Shown here piece after piece: positions 1 to 11,259 of a DNA stretch of 64,000 bases; position 1 is the stretch's first letter, and each line of letters starts with the position of its first letter. Source of the DNA: Morchella semilibera (Eukaryota > Ascomycota > Pezizomycetes > Pezizales > Morchellaceae); contig WBVU01000004.1 in the NCBI GenBank assembly GCA_009192285.1, positions 3,494,001-3,558,000 of the forward strand. The letters run 5' to 3'. The position numbers and the translations under genes are program-made. The notes under the pieces were generated by a model. That model searched no databases, was not told the origin of the DNA, and saw only the letters and a list, made by a program, of their open reading frames with translations.

Positions 1-1534
1 TTGCGATTTAATTCGGAAGTTTTTCACGATACCGTATCTATTACATCCCCTTTTCTGGTACTGTATGTATATATGTAGGTAGTACATAACCAATCATCCC
101 TTCTCCACTTTTGCCATTCTTTCATGCAGGGCGATAGAGGATCGGATGTGGTCGATCCGCCGGGGCCCGGGTTCTCTTACGCCACGGGTAACTTTAATCA
201 CTACATGTACCCCCTCTTCCTTGCATCAGCTGTACACGTACAGCTGTGCTATGAAAGGTCCCGCCGCGTCCGGCTCCCGGCAAGTAACAATTGACCCAGC
301 AAGAGCGATATTTATACTTCATACATAGCAATGGTAGTCCTCATTCTCTAGTAATAGTTGGTTATGTACATTCCAGGCCATAATCGGAATCTGCTTCTAG
401 TAATTACTCTCAGTAAATAAGTGCTTACACCCCTAATCACAGAAATCAAGCAACTTTCAAATCCTCGAGTTTTGGCGGTATACTACATGTATGGTTCTGG
501 TCCATCATACATGTGCAATCGAGCCAATGACCGCCCCCCCCCATATATACATGTAGCTAATCTCTTCCCTACGTACCTCACTTCACCATCTGTTCCACCT
601 ATAATCAGGACAGGATATCCATTAAAAAACCTATCGTTCCCAATAAACAATAATATTGCCCCAGGCTTGAATCTAAAAGGGATACCGCCGCTGGACTCTA
701 GCTTCGTGAATGTATGAAGTATCAATTATTTGGCTTCGTGGGGCTAGGTGAGAGGCGGTGCACGTGAGTGATGATCTATGATTCGACCCCACTCCCTGGT
801 CACAATCTAATAACGGCTATAGAAACAACCAGTTATACAAAGCTTTCTACTCGTGTTGAACTGGGTAATATATCAAGTTATTTACGTCCAGAAAGAATTG
901 ATCTATCTAGGCGTGCAGTTGTGTGTGCGGTATTGGGACAGATTTGGACAGATTTGGCCTGGGCAGACCAGTGGTAAACCTTGCTAACGTATGAAGTAAC
1001 TTTACAGATCGTTTTCCATCCTCTAAACTCGGATACCTTACTTAGATTTGATTCAACAGGCACGACCTACCAACTGTCAGCCAGCTAGCTATATTAACCC
1101 TCCCTGAGGTCGAGTACTACGTTACTCATTATATTAGGCTAATTATTCAAAGGGCTTTCTTTATATAGCATACCCTGCAACTACTCTATAGTATATCCCC
1201 CTCGGTCATGTCTGATACCAACTCTTGCATCCAATGCTACTTAAGTACGTAACCGAAACTGGAGTGGTAGGACCCCTGGGTAACTTTACACTATCAGCAC
1301 GGGAACTTCCGCTTCACTGGAAAGTGCCGCTAGATTTCGTAACTGTTATGGTTTGATATGTGCAATTGGTAAGGTAACCCCCCACCCATCTAATTTACAG
1401 CACAGCTCCTACATAAAGAGGAAAAAAAAAAAGTTGCTTGTCGCTGTGTTTGAAAGGTAAATAATGAAATTAGTAAAAAGGAAAAGCAAACCGTACACGC
1501 CGTCCCAAGAAAAATAATGAAACTAGACGAGGAA
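1..1534. other. Gene-free left edge
   Basis: No coding region is recognisable in this A+T-rich stretch on either strand; the short open frames lack codon bias, splice structure or domains. It holds several copies of the palindromic word TACATGTA or its core ACATGTA (near 485, 508 and 550), which recur in intergenic DNA throughout the window. Confidence 0.6.
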
Positions 1535-2476
1535 TTATCGCTTTCCAGCGCCTTTCCCAAATGACAGACTATACCCTCCTGTCTTCTCATCCTTCACACA
1601 CCCGAAACTATCCGTGCTCAGTCCAAATGGCCTCAGCAATCCATTACCCAGCTTCGAGCGCAAAGCAGGTTAGCAAACCATTCTCTTGTATCTCCTTCAA
1701 CATGGGAGAACTCACATCCTTCAACTTCCCCAAAACCTCACACGTATCCTTGTCTTTTGCTTCCTCAATCCGTCTCGGCAACCATTTGACCTTCTCCTCT
1801 AAGTCGCTCTTTTCTTTCTCAGTCAAGCCCTCGCCATTCTTCTCTAGCAAAGTCATATAGTCCTCATATGCACCCTGTAAGCTTGACCAGCCACCTACAG
1901 CCTCTCTACCCTTCGCACGGCGGTACAGAGCTTTCGGCCATCCAGGCCGACCTTCCAGCGCTTTTGAAGCGCTTTTTACAGCCTCTGCGGGGTTTTGCAG
2001 CTTCAAGTAAACAGCGGAGATGTTATTGTGGATTGTGGCGGCCTCGTAGGTCAGGTAGATGGGACAATATTCCAGCGCAAGTTTGTAGGCATCCAAGGCA
2101 GCCATGAATAGCGAGGATGTGAAGAGTGTGTTCCCAGATAACCGGTACGAATTTGATTCGGCCAATAACCGCTATGTAACCCTAATATTAGCGATATTTT
2201 CATATGGCGACAGTTGGGCCGAGAACATACCTTCTCCTCCTCCTCTGGAAAACGCTCTCCAAATCCAAGCTCAGATTCTTTGGTGGAAGAACCGGGGTCT
2301 GTTGTCATAACCGTATCCTCATCGCCCACACTGACACTCGGGAACGCACTAGCACCCAACGGGTCCGCGGGCTGCGAGTGTCGCTCAAGACTTCTGATGT
2401 ACTCCTGCTGCTCGTCGAACATCTCCGTGTCTGCTGTGGCCGTGGAAGAGGCGGTAGTGGTTTGCGGGAGCGACAT
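1535..2476 (-). CDS. TTC1-like tetratricopeptide repeat protein
   Basis: Three exons on the minus strand: 2476-2231, 2171-1716 and 1651-1535, with GTATGT and GTGAGT donors and phase-0 joins, giving 272 aa. Residues 1-82 are an acidic, Ser/Thr-rich linker. Residues about 83-234 hold TPR helices (a run with YKLALEYCPIY, HNNISAVYLKLQ and KALYRRAKGREAVG). The short last exon encodes LGNGLLRPFGLST and KTGGYSLSF, the conserved C-terminal signature of the TTC1 family (KLKDLGN..LRPFGLST). Reading through the second intron would instead give a stop 24 codons later and lose this signature, which decides the model. TTC1 proteins are cytosolic TPR adaptors that contact Hsp70/Hsp90-type chaperones and Ras-like proteins. 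No frame breaks. Family assignment is firm; cellular role in this fungus is inference. Confidence 0.87.
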
Positions 2477-3582
2477 GGCTTATATGAATGAATTTATAGG
2501 GTCGGAATCGGGAGTTTGTGTTTGTTAGGAGGCGGGGCGATTATTTCCGGAGGTGATAAGCTTGAAGCAGGCAAGTAAGAAGTGATGTAAGGGAGAGCGG
2601 AAAGCACGTGATGCGAGATCTACGGTGCAGTTTGAGATGAGAGGCTGTTGAGTGGGTGGGGGGCACCGGGTTCCAGGACCTCCGAGCTGTGAGACATTCC
2701 TGATACTCAGGTAACTTATAATCAGCCACGCCTACGTCCTGGCAGCAGTACAATTCTTACCACTCATCATCAGCTTATGCATTATTATTAAAGTCACTGC
2801 TAATACCTACTAATATTTCGCATCTAGCATACTCTCTAAAGTACTTTCTACTATTCTATGAAATCTCTACCTCAAGAGCTATGTATCCCGTAAGAATGCA
2901 CTAATATTTACATTCGATCCTCTGTGCCGTACTCCGCGTAGTAGCCGAGTCTCCAAATATGGCATCTGGAGGCTGCACAGCGGGGGAATTTCATCCCCGA
3001 CCGCGAGAAAGCCAATTTAAGGGGTTACTTTCAAATTTTTTTTTTTCCCTTTTTTTTTTAACCTCTTGTCAAGGGTCCAAGATTTTACATGTGCCTCGGC
3101 TGGGTTAAGAACCGGTCTTGGCGTTTTTTGGTAAATGATAGCTTTTACTGGATCCACCAAGCGAAATCGCAATGTAGGCGTCGGGGTGATTGTTCGTCCG
3201 GTCAAGGTATTTCTTTTTCATGTCTTGTGGAGCTTGTCTCACACAACGACAACAAAACCCATGCACGGGCTGTAGAGTGATCTTTAGTTTGTTCCATAAA
3301 TCGGTAGACGGGGGAATGAGAGCTGAGAATCGATCAATCAATATCGGGTGATCTCCCATGAAGGAGTTTAGACCAAGACTAAGGCCTCCAATCAAAGTTG
3401 GTGGGGAAATAGAGACGACGAGTAAGGTTCAGTCCCATGTAAGCATTCAGTAGAGGGAAATAGGAGATAAAACACGACTAAGGGGTAACTCAAATACCGT
3501 TACTGGTTTATGATGGTGTACCACTATAGAAAGATTCCTCCGACTCCGACTTAAGGTGTCACCCAACCGCCAAACCACTAAT
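2477..3582. other. Intergenic spacer
   Basis: Upstream region of the TTC1-like gene and downstream flank of the HAD gene. Contains short poly-T runs near 3038-3058. I see no gene or structured RNA here. Confidence 0.5.
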
Positions 3583-4552
3583 TTAATTATTCAATAGGAT
3601 TCCATATCTTGCATAATCAAAGCCTTCCAGCGTCTCCCTCAATTCTCCACCACCATCACCGATCTCTCCGGGCGTCCCCTTATCTAACACCAACCCGTGC
3701 CCGTCATCTCTATTCGCTTCACCCATCCTTCCCGCCAACACAATCTCCTCCTTTCCTTTGTACTCGTTCAACAATCCCGGATGTGGTACCCATACCACTT
3801 TCATCCCAGCCCTCCTTCCTGACTCCGCTCCCGGTACCGAGTCTTCGAAGACTAAGCACTCCTCGGGGCGAATCTCATCCTTTCCCTTGCTAGCTCTCCG
3901 CTCATTAATTAATTGCAAAGCCAGCAAGTAGATGTCCGGTGCCGGCTTTCCTCTTCCCCGAGGAACCCGCGGGTCATCACCGACAATTCTCTGAGACTCG
4001 GGAAAGTGCTTGAAAAGATGGCGCATATGCGCAGTCTTGAGCTCAACATTGACACCCACCGAGGAGGTCGCCAGCGCCATTTCCATCTTCTCATGGGGTA
4101 CCGAAGCGGATGAGGATGCCGCAAGCTTGTCCAAGAGTTCTAGGACACCAGGGAGGGGCCCGCAGGTAGGGAAGTATTGACGGTGCAGCTCGGCCAGGCG
4201 TACTTTATACTCCTCATAGGGAATCGGGAGTTGTGCCCAGTCCATGAAGATTTTGGTTGCCTAAGGTTTGTTTGGGTTGTCAATGAAAGCACTGTGGGGC
4301 TGAGGGGAGATGCACGACGTACGGCAGGCCCGGGGCGGCCTTGGAGCTGGGCTTTGATGCTCCATGGCATCTCGGGGCGGTTGTTTTCGCGCAGGATGAT
4401 GTTGATTGCTTTGGTATAGATATCTTCGGAGTCGATGAGGAGGCCGTCCATATCAAAGATACAGGCCCGAATTGGGGTGAAGCTGTACCGCACAGCTTAT
4501 TAGTAGAGCTTGATCATTGAGGTGAGTAGACATACTTATTTGGAATAAGCAT
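3583..4552 (-). CDS. HAD-superfamily phosphatase
   Basis: Three exons: 4552-4536, 4482-4323 and 4260-3583, giving 284 aa. The tiny first exon (17 nt, M-L-I-P-N) is inferred from a GTATGT donor and a CAG acceptor that bring the reading frame to NFTPIRACIFDMDG. HAD motifs in order: motif I DMDGLLIDSE with nucleophile Asp16 and acid/base Asp18; motif II ATSS; motif III GKPAPD (Lys); motif IV FEDSVPGAESG. The helical cap lies between motifs I and II. The size and the GRPGP...KIFMDWAQLP stretch fit the fungal group related to yeast 2-deoxyglucose-6-phosphatases and HDHD1/pseudouridine-5'-phosphatase. Likely cytosolic dephosphorylation of a small phosphorylated metabolite; the substrate cannot be read from sequence. 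The open frame continues upstream of Met1 to a stop, so a further 5' exon is possible. Confidence 0.87.
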
Positions 4553-7500
4553 CTCGAACTTCTTGGAGGCTTCTAGGGGGGCTTCTGGGGGGGTCTGTAA
4601 CTATGGGAGAGTTGTACGTTGTTGGATTGGATTTAGTAGCCCTTCCCTGGATTTTGAGGGGTTAGCGGGGTCACCAAGTCTTGTTGTTGATTGCCACATC
4701 TGAAACAGATATCCTAACCGAATATGGAGAGCAATTAGGCCAATGAGGAGGGACTTTTCGAGCATCCGTACCAGAACGTACACCCCTCAGGTTTTTTCTA
4801 TCACTAGAGTAGGGATGCAGTTTTGATTTCGACTGGGCGCTCAGGGATTCGATCGGTGTGGCGCCCGAGTGATATTTGGTGTTTGGAAACCATGCGGGGA
4901 AGATCGATCTATCTATGCATGTACGGATAACTTTATTGTCGATTCTAGGAGGGACAATTAATGGATCTAGATCTCTGTACGAATTTGAAATTGAGCTACA
5001 GTAAAAAAAAAAAAGCGTGTGAAACCACAACAAATCAACTTATAAAGAATATATACCGGAACAAGTTGAAAACTTCTATATAGATCAGTGCTCTCTCTTT
5101 ACACACTATAAACATAAATTTTGCCCCGTTCTTAGCTGGAGACCGATTTTTGTATAGTGAATCGTATACTGACACATGTCCTGAATACAGACAAAGCTAT
5201 AGATAGATATAATAAAGAAGAATGTTAAATAACTAAAAGGTGGGTCGAGTTCATTTGCCTATAAATGAATATAAAAAGGTCATTTATTAACGGTGGTCAT
5301 ACACATGACCTTGTCATTTAGTGCTAGTTGCCTGGATTGTTTAGTGCTAATTGGCCTTTCACTCTCACTAAATGACTCCACTAAGTAATCGGGTCGTTTA
5401 TAACTTGCTCCTAGAGTGGGGGAAGAAGAAGGAGAAGAAGAAAATACTGTCTATACAGATCATCGATAATATACAAATGAGCTGTACAGGAAGAACGCCA
5501 AGTTCCTAAACCACTACCACTGGCCTGGACCGCCGACCCAAAAAGAATTAGATCTACAAGATTTAAGAGTTACATGCACTTAACAGTTTTATTCGTCAAG
5601 TTTACCCAGCGGTTTCCCAAGAAATAGAACGGACTCGGATAAAAGACTCGGACATATTTAGGATCATACAATACTCGAGCTACTAGCTAGTCAGACCGTC
5701 AATGGTTAGGATCAAAACTCAACCACCAAAGGACTGGCAGTAACGGTCATTTTATTTGGTATTATACTTTTTCCCAGATCATGTCTATCCAATGACCATG
5801 CGAGGGTAGGCCCAGGAGTCGCGGACATTCCTAGGACGTGTACGCTTGTACAGACACCTTTCTATACCGGCCATGGACCAGGATCCGGATCTCCTTGTTG
5901 CTTTATAGAGCGTTACATAGTAGGTAGAGAAAGAGATTGTCCTGGGGGGTTTATTGTTATGGTCTCGGGTGTAAGGACTCAGGCTGTCGGAATCGATTCC
6001 ATAGATATCAAGGGTATATATGAGCTTGTTGGAATGATCAGTTCTAAAGGGAGGAGCCGGGTATGCACAAAGATAACCTCAGTATAAGTATGTTAGAGTA
6101 GTGCGCTTGCCCAACGGGTAGAGAATAGTTAACGTCCGTTCGACAACCACCTCCGTTCGATCCAACACGGAACCCCGTTACGTTTTTGGTTGTTGCTCCG
6201 CGCAGAGCAGAACGCCGTCACCTCTGCTATGGTTCGCCGAACGTGCTCTTAGTACATATGTACTACTTAGTCAATTAGTTACGTCTGACTATATAGTGGT
6301 CATTTTGTGCAATCAGTCACTGGTCTAAGAAGTCGATCAGGTAGGTACACGGTAGTCGTTTTGGAAGGTTATTTACTATTGGTTATCATCTAGTGGGGTT
6401 TAAAGGGGCAGAGTAACTTTACTAGGTGATATAAGGTTATCTCCTAGAGCACTATACTATAGTCAATTGATTGACCAACTACATGGTACTTCTTGTACTC
6501 TCCCTTATACCGCCTACTAATATCAAACTCTTCAGTTTATCATCGACAATATTCAGTAGGGTTTGTTGACCAGAATAAGCATTTTCTTAGAATGGCATAG
6601 GTCTCAAGTCCACCTTACAAAATCGAATTCGACACTTACGGTACTATCTCCTACTTAGGCTCGCACACCAACTCCAACAGGCTCGTCGGCTTGGCGCAGA
6701 GTGATAATCAGTGATTGCAAAAGAAAGCACAGCACCTGCTTTGAGCCTTAATGCATGGCCAAACCACCCCTTCAATGTACCAAAGTGTTTGGTTATCTCC
6801 TTTTTAACTCATCACTATCCAAACAATATTAGCAACACAGAAGGCTTCAAGCCGCGTTATCCCTTGAGCTGTTAGTAAATGCTGACCCCCAGCAAAAAAG
6901 CAAAGATTAGTGGCTTTGATTTTGCTAACAGATCTTTATCTCGATCTCGAGATCTCTTATATCAAATAGTTCATCTCCCAAAATCCTAACCCTCTATTAT
7001 AAGAGGGTTAGCATCGATGGCTTAAAAGATAAACTGCATCAGGTAGGTAGATCAAATGTAATCTTAGTACAAGAAAGGATTCTGTAATGGTCTATATCTG
7101 GACCCTGTGTAATTTTTACTTTATCAACGCGTTGGCGATAAGAAACTACATGTACATTTCGTTTGATAGTTCATCCTTCACCCTCTTCAAAGCCAAAGAA
7201 GGGGGGGGGGAGAAAAAAAAAACCTTTAGCTATTATAAATTAGCAAAACAGAGCCACCAACTACTAGCTTACATCTACGCTATACGGGTCAACCGTCAAA
7301 CCACCGTTTATTCATAGGCGAGTTCATCATGGTACTCATGGTCTAAAATTCAATAGACCTAGCCCCACTCAAAATAAACATCTCTGTGACTAAGACATAC
7401 TTACGTGTAATTTGCGTCGGCGTATACGGCCTCAAATACGTAGTTCATGTACCCCTTCAGTTGTGCTATCAAGACAAATCCAAGTATTATATGCAACATA

Positions 7501-8334
7501 CCCTACTAGCTATTCCCCTTTGCGAAACTTTGTTCGATAATCGCCAGTGGTCTCGCATGGTCACGCCCAAGATAATTAATATTTAAGATCTTTTGCGGTC
7601 TACTTTGGTTGCTTAGCTGATATATATATAAGTAGTGGAGCGGCACAGGCTGCAGCCTGACATCTATTGCATACCAACCCACCGCATGAGCCCACGCGTG
7701 AGGTAGGCCGCCCGCGTTCAACGAAGGGGGCGGTTTACTATAAAATCACTACTTGCAGTTAGCTCTCGGGACTATATAATACTAAACACCGAGATACCCG
7801 TCTAAAGCTCAGCTTTCGCCTTGTCTAGAGTACGAATAGATCTCATAGTCTATCTCGGCATGCACCCCAGAATTTGCTGCCGGGGAGCCGCGAACACATC
7901 CGCGACTGGGGTCCTAGGTAATTCTTCCCAATTGTCTAATGATCAGCAAATGAAAACGGGGAATGGAACGACAATCCACCATTCTCGACCAATATGCGAT
8001 AGAGTCGCGAACCCGGAACGAGCTGGCTAAATAGAGAAAACTCATATTGAGATTTCGCCTCAACGATATTCGCCTAAACGTAATATGAGAAAATGCGGGG
8101 GAACTCCCCACAAAGGTCTTGAAATCCGGATAAACCCCTGTACTCAACGGGATAGAGGGGCGGGGCATGAGAGCTGCTTATTTGCGTGGGGGAAATCTTA
8201 AAAAGAAATCCTAAGAATCGAAATATGGATGAACCAGTTGTGAGTAGAAATAGAGGATACAATCCTGTTCTCGGACCCTGGGTTTGTGGTTCCTGTAGTT
8301 CTAGCTAGGTTCAGCACAGCAATAATCAAACACG
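4553..8334. other. Gene-free A+T-rich region
   Basis: About 3.8 kb without a supportable gene. It carries one MITE (6860-7029), a small inverted repeat with GTCATTTAGTG near 5308 and CACTAAATGAC near 5370, and many short A/T runs. The few open frames are below 125 codons and show no domain. It may be decayed repeat DNA plus the 5' region of the transporter. Confidence 0.55.
6860..7029. mobile_element. MITE-like element, family A copy 1
   Basis: A 170-bp non-coding unit flanked by TA on both sides (6858-6859 and 7030-7031). Its ends are imperfect inverted repeats (TCCCTTGAGCTG at the left; a diverged complement ending GGCTTAAAAGA at the right), followed inward by ATGCTGACCCCC and its complement-like GAGGGTTAGCAT. 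The same layout and several of the same words recur at 59995-60142. No coding capacity. TA flanks suggest mobilisation by a Tc1/mariner- or pogo-type transposase (inference). Confidence 0.6.
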
Positions 8335-10449
8335 ATGTCCCCACCTACTACCGTGAACGCAAAATTCATTGATCTTGTCAAAGATGATCATACACCATGG
8401 TATAAAAAACCGAATCTTCGAAGTCTATATATGTTCCTTGTTCCTGCGGCGATGGGGGTCGAGTGGACATCAGGCTTTGATGGTTCTATCATGAATGGGT
8501 TACAGGCCGTTGAAACCTGGGACTCCTGTATGTGAAACTGACCCAGTATGTGTCTTTGGAGATATCTGCTAAACATCGCAAGACTTCAATCACCCCCGAG
8601 GAGCTATTCTAGGGATTATGAACTCAATATATTCGCTAGGGGCATTGTCAATGATGCCTATTGTCCCCTGGGTCAATGACAGATTTGGCCGCAGAATGTC
8701 TATTATTGTCGGAAGCCTTATTATGGTAGTTGGTGCAATATTACAGACATGCTCAGTACATTGTGAGTAAGCCTCTAGTTAGAAATTCGCGAACACAACT
8801 CTAACAGAAGAATAGTGGGAATGTTTCTTACCTCCCGCTTTATACTTGGGATGGGAATCCCATTTGCATTATCTGGTAACCTATCAATACTAATATCCCT
8901 TCTTATTCTGAAAATAGTGCCCAAATACTAAAAAAGGCTCTGTTTTTGTGTAGGGGGTTCGCAGCTTATCGGTGAACTGGCATACCACAAGGAACGTGCA
9001 GTACTGACTTCAGCTTTTAATGTAAGCTGGTAGGTATCCCTTAGTCGAGAATGAAAGCTTGTTTAACGGTTGCTGACAATGTTTCGCTCAGGTATATCGG
9101 GGGTATTATTGCAGCAGGTGTAACCTTGGGCACGTTTCAAATTCCCACTGGTACGAAGCAGATATGACCCTTCTAAAGATAAATGCTCATATGAATCTTC
9201 TCTAGATTGGGCCTGGCGTATACCCTCTATCCTACAAGTCGTACCATCTGCCTTCCAGCTCTGTTTTATCTGGTAGGCTCACTCAAACCCTCAAGAGGTA
9301 CTTGTCACTAAACTTTCACCCAGGGGTGTGCCAGAAAGCCCCAGATGGCTGGCTTCTAAGGACCGTACAAAGGAGGCGTACGATATCCTCGTGAAATACC
9401 ATGGCGAAGGCGACCCAAACAATGAATTCGTCAAGGCCGAATACGCCGAAATGATAGCTACCATTCAAATGGACATGGAGCAAAAGAAGCATACCTGGGG
9501 CGAGCTCATCTCCACAAAAGCAAACCTCAAACGATGTGCTCTTGTCGCCTTCATCGGAACTTTCAGCCAATGGAGTGGGAACGGCCTGGTTTCGTACTAT
9601 CTTGCCCGTGTCCTGGAGACCGTAGGGATAACATCGAAAAGAACCCAAAACAAAGTTAACCTGGGTTTGAACTGTTGGAACTTGGTGACGGGCTTTTTGG
9701 CAAGTTATCTAGTTAGTCTGACACCAAGAAGGGTTATGTACTTGGTCAGTGTGACTGGGATGTTTATCACCTTTGCGTCATGGACCGGTGCGAGTGCGAG
9801 TTTTGCGAATACTCATGATACGAAGGCCGCTTCTGCAGTTGTTGCTATGATTTTCCTTTACTGTAAGCTCCCTTTAACATCAATCACCATGGTACCGGTA
9901 TCTGATATTTTCATCTAGATCCATTCTACAATGGTGCTCCATTAACGTAAGTATATGTATCTATACCTTTTGAACAATTACGCCTACTAATAGCCTAAAG
10001 ATACACTTACACAATCGAACTCTTCCCCTTCAGTATGAGAGCAAAGGGTACAGTCGTAGTCCAAACGTTCTCCCGGTTTGCCTCTTTCTTCAATCAGTTC
10101 GTCAATCCTATCGGTCTTCAAGAAATAGGTTGGAGGTATTACATCGTTTATACCGTCTGGTTGTTCGTTGAAGGACTTGGTAAGGAGGAAAATCTATCTC
10201 CCTTCAAACACCATCAATGCTAATCCAGAGAAGTTATATACTTTACCTTTCCAGAAACAAAAGATAAGAGTTTGGAAGATCTTGCTTTCAGTATGTTCAC
10301 TCACCTGAGGCTACTACTCTAGCCCGAGGATATGCTAACGATGCGCAGTTTTCGAGGGTGCTGAAAAGACAGCAGAACAGACGAAGAGATCAAACATCCA
10401 GAAGGACCAGATCGAAAGCACAACGCTTGAGTTTCCGGAGAAAGTATAG
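8335..10449 (+). CDS. MFS sugar transporter, lactose-permease-like
   Basis: Eleven exons: 8335-8527, 8583-8762, 8816-8875, 8954-9029, 9092-9150, 9206-9272, 9324-9862, 9919-9946, 10001-10179, 10234-10290, 10349-10449. All joins keep frame and yield 512 aa. Hallmarks of the sugar porter family: GFDGSIMNGLQ in TM1, DRFGRR in the loop between TM2 and TM3, PESPRWL before the central loop, GNGLVSYYLARVL in TM7, and PETKDKSLEDLAF after TM12. This resembles the fungal LAC12/lactose permease-like clade, with short hydrophilic ends. Plasma-membrane proton-coupled uptake of a mono- or disaccharide is expected from the family; the substrate is not predictable. No neighbouring glycosidase is present, so it does not sit in a lactose or cellobiose cluster. 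The intron density is the highest in the window. Confidence 0.92.
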
Positions 10450-10690
10450 TCAGCCTTACCCCTAGGGGAAATTAGTAGTTAGCATTCCATGGGTTTTCTT
10501 TCTGTGGGCTTGGGAGAGAAAGTTGGGGCTCTGTTGGTTCTGTCTGTAAAATAGATGTATGAAAATGCAATGCCAAGACATCCGTAAACACAATTCTCAA
10601 AGGGTTTTCACGGCCCTGTTTTCATGTTTCTTCCGAACCCAGAAGGGAAAACTCGGTCATTTAGGCATCAGTGCTGGTACCTCCGGGTCA

Positions 10691-10733
10691 CGGTACCCCA
10701 GATGCTATGGGCACGCCCATAGCATCTTTACCG
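10691..10733. other. Strong hairpin downstream of the transporter
   Basis: AGATGCTATGGG (10700-10711) and its exact complement (10716-10727) are separated by four bases, and CGGTA (10691-10695) and TACCG (10729-10733) extend the stem past a small bulge. It lies about 240 bp past the transporter stop. It could shape the 3' end of the transcript or be a remnant of a small palindromic element. Confidence 0.55.
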
Positions 10734-11259
10734 TATAGAGTCGCATCAAGCTAGAAACCATGCCTTGGGCTCTGACACCTCGGAACCTACATTCAACACC
10801 GAAGCATCAACCAATACATTCAACACCGTTGTTTATCTGTATACGAGTGATAATCTATGATTACTCCGATGGACAAAAATTTAAAATGTTTTTTAACAAC
10901 ACTACAAATTTGTATTGCATAATTTTGGGTACGGTATTGGGGGTATCACGATATTCTACAACCTCCCCAGCGATGCGCTTGGAGACCTAATTTACATGTA
11001 CATATGTATGTACGGTTCTCAATGTATGACTGGTTCTCTTCTTCCTCCTATCCTCTACTTTGAGTTCGAAAGGGTTCCCAAATAAATGCTAGAGTAATTG
11101 AGTAGAACACCTCAAACAAAAAACAACAAAATCCCGGCAAGAAAAATAAGAGAGGAGGAAAAAAAAAGACACCACATGAAAGGCAACGCATGTCCAACAC
11201 CCCTGAAGCCGTAAGTATTTTATGTATTATACACAATGTAGCAAATCCAATAAGAATCA
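10734..11259. other. Intergenic spacer
   Basis: Lies between the transporter and the 3' end of the minus-strand RING gene, which is therefore convergent with the transporter. No gene seen; contains one ACATGTACATATGTATGTAC-like palindromic cluster near 10993. Confidence 0.45.
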
